Assembly: GCA_002869535.1 (NCBI GenBank)
Contig: PKUK01000002.1
Location: 186,001-250,000, forward strand
DNA: 64,000 nt
Source of the DNA: Arcobacter sp.
GTDB taxonomy: Bacteria; Campylobacterota; Campylobacteria; Campylobacterales; Arcobacteraceae
Direction: 5' to 3'
A program made the position numbers and the translations under genes. The notes beneath the pieces are model-generated. The model was given only the letters and a program-made list of their open reading frames with translations. It did not search any database and had not been told where the DNA came from. This document shows, piece after piece, positions 42,819 to 51,633 of the stretch; within the stretch, counting starts at the first letter, position 1; every line of letters begins with the position of its first letter.

Positions 42819-44777
42819 TTAATCTAACAGTGGTGCTGGCATACCGAAATAATACCCTTGTGCATAGTCGACACCAATTTCATGTACTTTATTGTAGACA
42901 GCTTCTGAGTGAATAAACTCTGCTACAGTTTGAATATTCATTTTTTTAGCAAAATCAATAATAGTCTCTGTAACCATTTGTGAATCTCTATTTGTATCAA
43001 TATCTTTTATCATCGAAGCATCAATTTTAATATAATCAACTTTTAGTTTCATAAGATATTCAAAATTAGAGTAGCCTGTACCAAAATCATCAATAGAGAT
43101 TTTAGCCCCAAATGTTTTTACCTCTTTAATAAACTCTAATACCTCTTCAAAATTCTCAATACCATCTGATTCAATGATTTCGAATATGATTCTATCACCT
43201 AGTTGATACTCTTCTAATTTTTTTAAAATGGCTGCGTGGACGGTTTCATTTAATATATCTGATACTGAAAGATTAATTGAAACCTTTTCTTCTCTATTTT
43301 TAAATTTCTCAAATGTTTTATCTAACATAATTAAGGTTAGTTGAGGATAAAGTTTATTTTTCTTTGCTAACTCTAAAAAGAAAAAAGGTGAGATGTATTT
43401 CCCATCATCATCAAGTATTCTCATAAGAGATTCATATTTTATGATTTTTTTAGTATTAATATCAACAATTGGTTGATAAAGTGGTACTACTTTGTCATTT
43501 TTGATTGCATTTTTAATTCTTTTTGCCCATTTGAGATTTTGGTCATACTCATGCTCAATATTCATAAAAGAGTCATATACCAAATATTTTTTCTTGGTTC
43601 TTTTTGCTAATTTTAGGGCAATATCTGAATTTGTCAAAAGAGAAGTACTTCCATACGCAATTCCAAAGGTAGCATTGATAAAAATTTCAGAACCATCAAT
43701 ATAAAAAGTTTCATTTTCAATTATATTTGTTAAATGAATGGCGATACTTTTAATCTCTTCTATATCAACATCTGCCTCATAATAAAGAGCATATTCATCG
43801 GCGTGTAGTTTAAAAAGCTTTGATTCTGGTGATTTACTTCTCTCTAAAAGTTGTGCGGTTTCTTTTAAAATCTCATTCCCAAGAGCATCACCATATAAAT
43901 CATTAATCTCTTGAAACTTATCAATATTTATTATCATCAGTACTGCATTTTTAGTTGTTGTAATAGTTTCAATAAGACGTTTACGATTTGGTAAACCAGT
44001 TAATGTATCATTATAAAATTGGTATTCTATAGAATCAAGCATTTTATTAAATACTACTTGCATGGAATGTAGCTCTTCCACATCATTTTCTAAATCAATT
44101 CGTTTAGTAATATCTTTCTCTTTTGAGATTGCAAGTATATTGCTAATGAGTTTATTGATAGGTTTTACTAAGTATTTATCAAATTCAAAAAATAAAGCAA
44201 CAAAAATTGCCAATGAAAAAATAAGGACAAATATAATAAAAAAGTTGATGATTGAAGAGAGCGAGATTTTAAGTTCATCAATTGGATAACTAATGGCTAT
44301 GACACCTAAAACTTCTCCTGTAGTAGCATTTGTATGGCATTTCTTACACTCTTGTGTTGCAATAATTGGATAATAATAATCAATTTTTGAATCATTTCCT
44401 AGATTAAGTATTTCATCTTTTTGAAAAGCTTTTTTCACATAAAAGTTCTCTTTTCTCACCTTTACATCTCTTGGTATATCTCCAAACATTTCAGCAACTG
44501 TTTCACCACGATAGATATTAACAACCATATTTTTTTCTATGGAGTTAATTCTTTTGATAATATCATTTAAATCTTCTTTAGTCCAGCCTCTTGCCATGGC
44601 TGAATAAAAACTCTCAAATATTAATTTTGTGGTTTTTTTTGCTTCAATTTTTGATAATGATTCAATCGCATCTTTTTTCATGATTTGAGCATAAAAAAAA
44701 GCAATGGCTAGTGAAATAGTGAGGGTCATAATGATTATTCTTAATATTAGTCGTGTATAGGTTGTCTTGTTTTGCAT
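42819..44777 (-). CDS. Membrane GGDEF-EAL protein with periplasmic CxxCH haem-binding sensor
   Basis: This 652-residue protein has one membrane helix near the N-terminus, a periplasmic domain (about 40-165), a second helix (about 170-195), HAMP-like linker, GGDEF and EAL. The periplasmic part contains TQECKKCHTNA (Cys and Cys-His, about residues 142-146), a c-type haem attachment motif, as in DUF3365/Tll0287-like sensors. The GGDEF motif is degenerate (HADEY), so cyclase activity is unlikely. The EAL part keeps YESLMR, IDDFGTGYSNFEYL, IKIDASMI and the QGYYFGMP end, so c-di-GMP breakdown is plausible. It could sense redox or NO through the haem. The start ATG is at 44775-44777. Confidence 0.88.
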   Translation of the reverse strand: MQNKTTYTRLILRIIIMTLTISLAIAFFYAQIMKKDAIESLSKIEAKKTTKLIFESFYSAMARGWTKEDLNDIIKRINSIEKNMVVNIYRGETVAEMFGDIPRDVKVRKENFYVKKAFQKDEILNLGNDSKIDYYYPIIATQECKKCHTNATTGEVLGVIAISYPIDELKISLSSIINFFIIFVLIFSLAIFVALFFEFDKYLVKPINKLISNILAISKEKDITKRIDLENDVEELHSMQVVFNKMLDSIEYQFYNDTLTGLPNRKRLIETITTTKNAVLMIINIDKFQEINDLYGDALGNEILKETAQLLERSKSPESKLFKLHADEYALYYEADVDIEEIKSIAIHLTNIIENETFYIDGSEIFINATFGIAYGSTSLLTNSDIALKLAKRTKKKYLVYDSFMNIEHEYDQNLKWAKRIKNAIKNDKVVPLYQPIVDINTKKIIKYESLMRILDDDGKYISPFFFLELAKKNKLYPQLTLIMLDKTFEKFKNREEKVSINLSVSDILNETVHAAILKKLEEYQLGDRIIFEIIESDGIENFEEVLEFIKEVKTFGAKISIDDFGTGYSNFEYLMKLKVDYIKIDASMIKDIDTNRDSQMVTETIIDFAKKMNIQTVAEFIHSEAVYNKVHEIGVDYAQGYYFGMPAPLLD

Positions 44778-44988
44778 ATAAATCCATAGTTTTGTTAGTT
44801 ATTTAATTAATAATCTATAAGTATATATAAAATTAGCTTCAAAGTATGATTTTTAACATCTTATGAGTTTATTTTAAAACTTATAGATAACTTTTTTATT
44901 TATACTTTTTGTTAAAGTTTTGTTCATGTTAGTTTGTTAAAGTTCTCTTCTAAATTTGAATGTATTATTAGAAAGGAAAATGAGTTGA

Positions 44989-45105
44989 ATGACTAACTAC
45001 TCATATTTCCTCTTCTTACTTACTTTAAACGTACAATTATTATCTCTCGTATATATATTATTTCATTTTGTAATATTTTTTATAGTAGTTTTCTATTTTA
45101 GATAA
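44989..45105 (+). CDS. 38-residue very hydrophobic membrane microprotein
   Basis: ATG at 44989 opens MTNYSYFLFLLTLNVQLLSL followed by VYILFHFVIFFIVVFYFR and stop. Almost the whole sequence is hydrophobic, enough for one long or two short membrane spans with an Arg at the end. An AAAGGA site is 11 bases upstream of the ATG. No family is recognised. It lies in a 368-base stretch (44778-45145) where I see nothing else but AT-rich DNA. It is plausible but short, so confidence is limited. Confidence 0.4.
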   Translation: MTNYSYFLFLLTLNVQLLSLVYILFHFVIFFIVVFYFR

Positions 45106-45145
45106 TATTTTATTATAAGAAACTTTGTAGAAAAAAGGGGTTAAA

Positions 45146-45271
45146 ATGATAAATATATTTACTAGCACAATATTAATTGTAGCTATTTTAGGAATATACA
45201 CTTATATAAAAGTTAAAATTGAACAAAGAAAAAAGATACCTTTTAATATTAGATATGAAAAAAGGGATTAG
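45146..45271 (+). CDS. 41-residue single-span membrane microprotein
   Basis: The ATG at 45146 is preceded by AAAAAAGGGG (a strong ribosome site). The product reads MINIFTSTILIVAILGIYTY, then a basic cytoplasmic tail (KVKIEQRKKIPFNIRYEKRD). One membrane helix with a positively charged tail gives an N-out, C-in orientation. Its stop overlaps the end of the convergent gene at 45268 by 4 bases. No family is recognised. The strong ribosome site and classic design make it likely to be real. Confidence 0.6.
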   Translation: MINIFTSTILIVAILGIYTYIKVKIEQRKKIPFNIRYEKRD

Positions 45272-45636
45272 CCTGCCTGTCTTACTTTCTCTTTGCCAAA
45301 AGGTATGTATCCATCTATAATTCTTGAATAACTATCATTTCTACAATTAGGACATTCAATATTGTAGGTTGATTCATCTTTTTCACACATTACACAAGGA
45401 TTTTTTGAAGAGAGTGAATCATTTAAATCTATTTTTTCAACAGCATGTATATTTGCTATAAAAGCAACATTGAAAGAGGGATCATGTTGTAAGATATTTA
45501 GTGTTTCTTGGGAAGTATTTGGATTTCTTGCTACTGCTCTTCTTACTTTATAATCAAAAGAGTTTGAAAGCTCATCTAATTCACGGACATCATTACTTCT
45601 TTTTGCTTTAATTATATTCTCAACACACTTTTCCAT
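45268..45636 (-). CDS. LRV-like repeat protein with C-terminal zinc ribbon
   Basis: This is a 122-residue protein. The N-terminal half (DYKVRRAVARNPNTSQETLN, then NVAFIANIHAVEK) matches short HEAT/LRV-type helical repeats (VRxAVAxNPxTPxExL). The C-terminal half carries CVMC and CPNC, a four-Cys zinc ribbon. Such combinations occur in small unnamed proteins around protein-protein contacts. No signal peptide is present. It has an AGGAGA site before its ATG (45636). The function is unknown. Confidence 0.6.
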   Translation of the reverse strand: MEKCVENIIKAKRSNDVRELDELSNSFDYKVRRAVARNPNTSQETLNILQHDPSFNVAFIANIHAVEKIDLNDSLSSKNPCVMCEKDESTYNIECPNCRNDSYSRIIDGYIPFGKEKVRQAG

Positions 45637-45806
45637 GGATATCTCCTAATGTAGTTTAAAATTCTTGTAGTAACAATATTATAATGACAAATCAGAAAAA
45701 AATTAATAACTTTTAAAGTAACTTTAATTGAGTTTTTCATTATATTTAACAGTGATAAAAGTAGTTGACATAATAACATAATTAATTTAATTATGCAAAG
45801 GAATAG

Positions 45807-45908
45807 TTATTTATTTTTATTTTGAAGTTTTTGGGTTAGAAAAGCTAAAGCAATTATAACTATAGAAACAATTATAAATCCAATTAATTCACTTTGTAAA
45901 TCTGACAT
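45807..45908 (-). CDS. 33-residue single-span membrane microprotein
   Basis: The minus-strand frame from the ATG at 45906-45908 reads MSDLQSELIGFIIVSIVIIA followed by LAFLTQKLQNKNK and stop (45807-45809). It is one clear membrane helix with an acidic N-terminus and basic C-terminus. An AGGAT ribosome site lies seven bases before the start. It directly follows the 64-residue membrane protein (gap of 8 bases), forming a small operon. No family is recognised. Confidence 0.6.
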   Translation of the reverse strand: MSDLQSELIGFIIVSIVIIALAFLTQKLQNKNK

Positions 45909-45916
45909 TTAAAATC

Positions 45917-46111
45917 CTAATCTTTAGTAAAATATACAACAAAATAACCCAATGCCATCTCTGCAAAACTTACTAATGCCCACATTGGTGTATAAAAAAA
46001 TCCAGAAACTATGGATATACAAAGAATAATAAAAAAAGATTTTTTAGGCTCTTTTATAACTTTTGCTATTATAAAACCAACAATAGCAAATATAATTAGG
46101 TAGGTCAACAT
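45917..46111 (-). CDS. Small two-span membrane protein, unknown function
   Basis: This 64-residue protein, MLTYLIIFAIVGFIIAKVIK then EPKKSFFIILCISIVSGFFY, has two or three hydrophobic stretches separated by a KEPKKS turn. It ends VVYFTKD. The second gene (45807-45908) follows at once. Both lie downstream of the interrupted histidine kinase, 19 bases from its stop, so they may be cotranscribed. No homology is recognised. Confidence 0.55.
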   Translation of the reverse strand: MLTYLIIFAIVGFIIAKVIKEPKKSFFIILCISIVSGFFYTPMWALVSFAEMALGYFVVYFTKD

Positions 46112-46130
46112 TGTATACTCTCTTGTTTTA

Positions 46131-48389
46131 TTATATTAGGCAGGCATCTTTAAAAGTAATTTGAAAGTATGCTCCTGTGTGTGTTTTATCATTATATTCG
46201 TATGTACTATTAAATACTTCAATTGTGGCATTATGATGTTCTGCTATTATTTGATACGCCATTGAAAGACCAATTCCTGTTCCTATGCTTTTGTGTTTTG
46301 TGGTAAAGTAAGGTTCAAAAATTTTATGGATAATATCATCTTTTATTCCACCTGCACTATCTTTTATAATCAAAAATAACTCATCTTTTATAAATTGTGT
46401 TTCAACAAAAATTAATTTGTCTTTATCAACTGTTTTTTCTTTTAGAGCATCTTTTGCATTATTTAGGATATTTATAAAAGCTTGAATAAGCTGGTTTTCA
46501 AAGCCATCGATATAAATATCATCTTTTAAATTAACAATTAAATTAATATGATTATTACTTATTGATGGCTTTATAATAGATAAAGACTTTTCTATTGTAT
46601 TAACTAATGAAATTCTTTCTTTATCATTATTCTCTTTTATGAAATTTCTAAAGTCATCTATTGTATTAGATAGATATTTTGTTTGTGATATGATTTTTTC
46701 CATATTTGAAGATACATCTACATTATCTGTTATATTTAGTTCATTTTTTACTAATATTCCACTTGCAATTGTTGAAATCATACTTAATGGCTGTCTCCAT
46801 TGATGAGCAATATTTCCTATCATTTCTCCCATAGAAGCTAACTTTGATTGTGACTCTAAGGCTTTTCTTTGGGATATATCTTGTGCAATACCAAGATATC
46901 CATATGTTTCATCATTTTTATTTTTTAAGGCTGTAATATTTAATAAAACAGGAATGTGTTCACCTTTTTTTGAAATATATGTCCATTCATTTTCATTTTT
47001 TAAGCCTAGTTTTGTCTTTTCAACAAATACTTCAAACCCTTTTTGAATCTTTTTGTTTAGTTCTTTTGAAAGATATTCTGCTTTTAAAATAATTTCAGAT
47101 TTTAAATGAAAGATTTCTGGGGTATGGATATTTATTACCTCTTTTGCTTCATATCCTAAAAGTTTTTCTGCTTCTTTATTAAACTGTTGAATAATTCCAT
47201 TTTTATCTGTACTTATCATCAAATATCCAGAGTTATCAAAAATTGTTGTTTGTAACTCTAGTGCTTTATAAAGGCTAGCTTCATTTACCTTCTCATTTGT
47301 TACATCATAAAACCAACCAATAATTGCTTTCTAACCATCAAAGTCAATATTCATATATGAAGCTAATGCCCATGTTTGTTTATTTTCAATATTAAGTTCA
47401 ATCATTATATTGTAAATACGATCACCATTTTCTAGAGTTTTTATAATATGTTCGTAAGTATCTTTATTTACATAATAATCTTTTGGGTTTTTTCCACTAA
47501 TTGTTCCCTCTTTAAGATGCAATAATTTTGAATATGCCTTATTTGCAAAAATTACGTATTCTCCTCTATTTTTTGCAATTCTTACAGCTATTGGACTTAA
47601 TTCCAAAAGATATTCAAGTCTGTGTTCATTTTTTTCTAAATTATCTCTTGAGGTCTTTATTGACTTAATCATTGTGTTTATACTATTTGTTAGTGCGGAA
47701 ACTTCTTTACTACTAGAGTCAGGTATTAAAGTATTTGGAATCCCTGTTCCATCACCATCATTAATTGTATTTATAATATTTGAAATAGGATTTAAAATAT
47801 AATACCTAATACTTATATAAAGAAATAGAGTTAAGAAAATAGATAATAAAATTGTATTAAACAGTGTATCACTTACTATTTTTTTTAGCTCTTTTTCAAT
47901 CTCATTGTTTGTAATATAGATAGAAAGTGTTCCTAAAATTTCATTAGAAGAGTTTGTGATATTAACACTTTTTGTAAAAAAAGCATTTTCTAAGAGTTTA
48001 TTTTGATTTTTATCTTTAATATTATAATCAAGAATATTTACTTCTGAATTTTTTATTTTACCTGTAATGTAGACATCTTTACCTAGGATTTTACCCATGG
48101 CATAATCTTTTACAATAATCGCAAATATATCTTTACTTTGGAGTTCATTGATTATAAGTTTTTCATATTCATTTATTGAATAAGAGATAATTAGGTTTGT
48201 AATATTACTTTTCAATGAAAGGATAGCTTCATTTGAATTATCTTTAATCTCATCTATAATTCTATTTTTTATATGGTAATAATTATATGCAGCGTTTATA
48301 GTTAAAATAGATGTAACGGAAATAGTTATTATTAGGGCAAGAGTTAAAAATAGAGATAGTTTATATTTTTTTGTTTGGGTATTTTTCAT
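46131..48389 (-). pseudogene. PAS-domain sensor histidine kinase split by an in-frame TAG
   Basis: Read through, the frame gives about 750 residues. It holds a membrane helix near the start, an extracytoplasmic domain, a second helix, a HAMP-like segment, PAS 1 (with ANKAYSKLLHLKEGTISGKN), PAS 2 (STDKNGIIQQFNKEAEKLLG), HisKA (GEMIGNIAHQWRQPLSMIST) and the ATPase (FEPYFTTKHKSIGTGIGLSM). A TAG codon (complement of 47331-47333) ends the first ORF after MNIDFDG. The same frame goes on with KAIIGWFYDVTNEKVNE, the normal end of a PAS domain. Two separate ORFs of about 352 and 363 residues result. The ATG at 48387-48389 follows the binding-protein gene by one base. Confidence 0.82.
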
Positions 48390-48390
48390 A

Positions 48391-49365
48391 TTACTTTTCA
48401 ATACCAAGTACATTTAATTTTATAATAGGAAGTTTTTCTTCTATATTTTTTGCTGAGATAATAAGTATAGGTAGTTGTAAATCTTTTTTAACACTTATAC
48501 CATTTATATGATTATCTAGTTGTACTAATGCTGTCTCTCCCATCAAATGAGGTTGTTGCATACCTGAAGCAATAATTACTCCTTTTGGAATAAGATTTAA
48601 AAACTCTGGTTCTGCATCAAAAGTAACCAATAAAATTTTATCTTTTTTTTCGGATTCATTTATAGCTTTTAATGCACCTTTATAAATATGAGATGTCTGA
48701 AGCCATATGGCGTGAAGATTAGGAAACTTATCTATCATCTCTTTTGTGTATTTATATGTTTTTTCATTTGTCATGGATTCAAACTGTTTTAAATCTGCAT
48801 TTACTATATTTGATTCATCTAGTGCTTTTATAAAGCCAATAGTTCTCTCTTGTCCGTTTAATCTTTTTTGAGGTATTGCTATAATTCCAACTTTTCCATT
48901 TGAAAAGCCTTTTTCAATCATCTTATTTGTTAGAAGTTTTCCTATTTTGTAAGCACCATTTTTATTATTAGAAGATACATAAGAGACATATTCTCCCCCA
49001 TCTGTACCAACATCAGAAATTACAACAGGAATGTTTGCTTCATTTGCAAGCTTCAAAATAGTAACACAAGCAGATGAATTTGTAGGAGATACAATTATTC
49101 CTATGACTTTTTCTTTTATGGCTTTTACTGTATTTTCTAACTCTTTTTTAGCACTATTTTGTGTGTCAAGTATTTCAAAGTCATAGCCCAATAAAGTAGC
49201 TCTTTTTTCTATTCCTTTTGCCATAATATTCCAAAATGGAATATTTATATTAGGGACTATATATACAATCTTTTTTTTGGTAGGTTGATTTTGTACTAAT
49301 TCATTTGCATTTGCATATAAAAAGAAGAAAGTCAAAAAAGCAAGTAAAAGTTTTGATATATTCAT
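48391..49365 (-). CDS. Sugar-type periplasmic binding protein (Peripla_BP_4/RbsB-like)
   Basis: This 324-residue protein has a signal peptide (MNISKLLLAFLTFFFLYANA). The mature part begins IVYIVPNINIPFWNIMAKGI, typical of RbsB/TorT/LuxP-like proteins (a ligand-contacting PFW). KVIGIIVSPTNSSAC and VPVVISDVGTDG follow. No ABC permease or ATPase is nearby. Instead a membrane histidine kinase follows, as in LuxP-LuxQ or TorT-TorS pairs, so it probably senses a ligand for the kinase rather than transporting it. The ligand may be a sugar or AI-2-like. It is divergent from the glucosylglycerate operon. Confidence 0.85.
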   Translation of the reverse strand: MNISKLLLAFLTFFFLYANANELVQNQPTKKKIVYIVPNINIPFWNIMAKGIEKRATLLGYDFEILDTQNSAKKELENTVKAIKEKVIGIIVSPTNSSACVTILKLANEANIPVVISDVGTDGGEYVSYVSSNNKNGAYKIGKLLTNKMIEKGFSNGKVGIIAIPQKRLNGQERTIGFIKALDESNIVNADLKQFESMTNEKTYKYTKEMIDKFPNLHAIWLQTSHIYKGALKAINESEKKDKILLVTFDAEPEFLNLIPKGVIIASGMQQPHLMGETALVQLDNHINGISVKKDLQLPILIISAKNIEEKLPIIKLNVLGIEK

Positions 49366-49541
49366 TTAGTATCCCACTTTAAAATAATTATTTAGTTTTT
49401 TATTTTATCATGTAAAAAGGTGGTTTTTTATTAAATAATAAAAAAAGAGAAAAAATAGTATATTTGAATGGATATATGAATGTATAAAAATTATACAGTT
49501 TACTTCTTAAATTGAAGAAAGGGTTAAGCTATACTAAAAAG
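49366..49541 (+). promoter_or_regulatory. Divergent promoter region of the glucosylglycerate/ED operon
   Basis: The 176-base gap between the binding protein and the operon contains an extended -10 (TGTATAAA, 49481-49488). A purine-rich AAGAAAGGG stretch (49515-49523) lies before the first ORF. A TTG (49512) and an ATG (49542) are both in frame. I see no clear operator. The divergent sensor genes suggest that this region is regulated. Confidence 0.45.
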
Positions 49542-50327
49542 ATGTTACAAAAAGATAATAAAACGGAATATCTGATTTTTACAGACTTAGATGGAACACT
49601 ATTAGATCATGAAACATATGATTTTAGTGAAGCTAATGATATGCTTAATTTTATAGATAAGCAAAAAATACCTCTAATTATTGTTACAAGTAAAACAAAA
49701 GATGAGGTTTTAGAACTTCAAAAAAAGCTAAATATATCTATGCCATTTATTATAGAAAATGGTGCAGGAATATTTATCCATAAAAACAATGGTTTTGATC
49801 TTATTGCTTTAGGAAAAACTTACGAAACTACAATTACAACTTTTAAAAAGTATTAAAAAAACTTTCCCTTAAAAGGTTTCCATGAAATGAGTGATGCTGC
49901 GGTGTCATTATATACGGAACTTCCTATAGACAAAGCAAAACTTGCAAAAAGAAGAACATTTAGTGAACCTTTTATTTTAGAAGATGAGAGTAAATTAGAG
50001 GCTTTGAAAAAACTTGCAATTGCAGATGGCTTTGATGTGGTGAAAGGTGGTAGGTTTTATCACTTAATTACTTATGGACAAGATAAAGCAAAAGCAGTAA
50101 AATATATGAAGAGTTATTATGAAAACTTGTATAATAAAAGTTTTCAAACTATAGCTTTGGGTGATGGGGAAAATGATATAACCATGCTTGAAAGTGTAGA
50201 TACTGCTATCTTGATAAAAAAATATGATGGTACTTTTACAAAATGTGGTATTAAAAATCTTATAAAATCAGAATATATAGGTCCAAAAGGTTGGAATGAG
50301 AGTTTAAAAAGGATTCTAAATGCTTAA
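49542..50327 (+). pseudogene. Glucosyl/mannosyl-3-phosphoglycerate phosphatase (MpgP-type HAD), split by an in-frame TAA
   Basis: Read through, the frame gives about 260 residues of the HAD (Cof-type) phosphatase family. It begins LIFTDLDGTLLDHETYDFSE (DxDGT nucleophile), then IVTSKTKDEVLELQ and FIIENGAGIFI. After TTTFKKY comes a TAA (49854-49856), and the same frame continues KNFPLKGFHEMSDAAVSLYT, KLAKRRTFSEPFIL and LGDGENDITMLE. These are the MpgP-specific cap and final motif. The ATG at 49887, with AAAAGG 11 bases before it, could restart translation. The enzyme would remove phosphate from glucosyl-3-phosphoglycerate to give glucosylglycerate. A TTG at 49512 would add 10 residues. Confidence 0.83.
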
Positions 50328-51633
50328 TAAAAAAGAGTTAGAAAATTGTTTTTTATCTATATTAGAAGAGATACATCCTAAAAAGCTTATAAAAAAACAG
50401 TGCAAATTTGAAGATGATAAATTTTATATAAATAGTGACTTTCTTGAAATTCCTAAAAATAAAAAAATACATATTTTAGGTTCAGGAAAAGCAGTTATTA
50501 GTATGGCTGAAGCTTTATATGAAATCATGGAAGAAAAAATACAAAAGGCCACTTTAGTAGGTGCCTATGAAAACAATTTAGAAAAAAACAATCTTACATA
50601 TATAAAGAGTACTCATCCCCTACCAAGTCAAAAGAGTATAGAAGGGGCAAAGGCTTTGATAAAAGAGTTTGAATCTTTAGGGGAGGATGATTTTTTTATA
50701 TATTTATTATCAGGAGGAAATTCAGCTTTAGTTGAACTGCCTATTGATGGAATAAGCCTTGAAGAGTTTCAAGAAACTACTCAGCAGATGCTTCAAAACT
50801 CCATGCCAATTGAGTCAATAAATTGTGTAAGAAAACATCTCTCAGCAGTAAAAGGTGGAAGATTGGCAACTTTTACAAAAGCAAAAGGAGTTGTTTTAAC
50901 TCTAAGTGATGTTTTAGGTAATAATTTAGAGGCTATTGGTTCTGCTCCTCTTTATTTTGATAGTACTACTTTTCAAAATGCCCTTGATGATTTGAAAAAG
51001 TTTGATATTTTAGAAAGCTTACCTTCTAGTGTAAGAGGATATCTTGAAAATGCAGTTCAATCAAAAACTTTAGAAACACCTAAAAAAGAGTTCCCAAATA
51101 TTAAACACTATTTAATAGGGTCAAATGATATTTTACTTAATAAAGCTAAAAATATTTTAGAAAAGAAAAATCTAAATCCTATAATAGTAGATGAAAAAAT
51201 AGAAGATGATGTAGAAATTGTATGTGAAAATCTTTTGAACTTTTGTAAAGACAAAGAGGAAGGATGTTTTATTTACGGTGGAGAAGCAACTGTAAATGTA
51301 AAAGGCAAGGGAAAAGGTGGAAGAAATCAACACCTTGTGTTATCCTTTTTGAACTCTTATCCCAAAGATAAAGATATTATATTTTTAAGTGGAGCAAGTG
51401 ATGGCATTGATGGTAATTCTGATGCTAGTGGTGCTATAATTGATAAAGATACAATAAAAAAAATGCAAGAGTTAGATTTAGATATAAAAACTTATATGGA
51501 AAACTTTGATTCAAATGGGTTTTTTGAGAAGTTAAATCAACTCTTAAAACCAGGACCTACACACAATAATATGTTAGATATTGTAATAATATATATAAAT
51601 TCAAACAAAAACAAAGGAGATAAAAATGTCTGA
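50320..51633 (+). CDS. Glycerate 2-kinase (MOFRL/DUF4147 family)
   Basis: This 437-residue protein has an N-terminal DUF4147 part (ILGSGKAVISMAEALYEI, STHPLPSQKSIEGAKAL, LLSGGNSALVELP and VRKHLSAVKGGRLA) and a C-terminal MOFRL domain (YGGEATVNVKGKGKGGRNQH and SGASDGIDGNSDASGA). This family phosphorylates D-glycerate to 2-phosphoglycerate, which enters lower glycolysis. Glycerate would come from phosphorolysis of glucosylglycerate by the enzyme at 52834. The gene overlaps the phosphatase and the next gene by 8 bases each, a sign of tight coupling. Confidence 0.9.
   Translation: MLNKKELENCFLSILEEIHPKKLIKKQCKFEDDKFYINSDFLEIPKNKKIHILGSGKAVISMAEALYEIMEEKIQKATLVGAYENNLEKNNLTYIKSTHPLPSQKSIEGAKALIKEFESLGEDDFFIYLLSGGNSALVELPIDGISLEEFQETTQQMLQNSMPIESINCVRKHLSAVKGGRLATFTKAKGVVLTLSDVLGNNLEAIGSAPLYFDSTTFQNALDDLKKFDILESLPSSVRGYLENAVQSKTLETPKKEFPNIKHYLIGSNDILLNKAKNILEKKNLNPIIVDEKIEDDVEIVCENLLNFCKDKEEGCFIYGGEATVNVKGKGKGGRNQHLVLSFLNSYPKDKDIIFLSGASDGIDGNSDASGAIIDKDTIKKMQELDLDIKTYMENFDSNGFFEKLNQLLKPGPTHNNMLDIVIIYINSNKNKGDKNV

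Noticed and set aside
45765-45800. TTGACA-like promoter pointing right
   Set aside because: The only following frame is about 10 codons (MQRNSYLFLF) and no plus-strand gene lies downstream.
49530-49535. TATACT as a -10 box of the glucosylglycerate operon
   Set aside because: It is only seven bases before the ATG at 49542, leaving no room for a ribosome site. The TGTATAAA at 49481-49488 is better placed.
5709-49856. Stop-codon recoding or selenocysteine/pyrrolysine readthrough to explain the three in-frame stops
   Set aside because: Two are TAA and one TAG, all three stop codons terminate ordinary genes here, and no recoding structure is evident. Mutation or base error is simpler.
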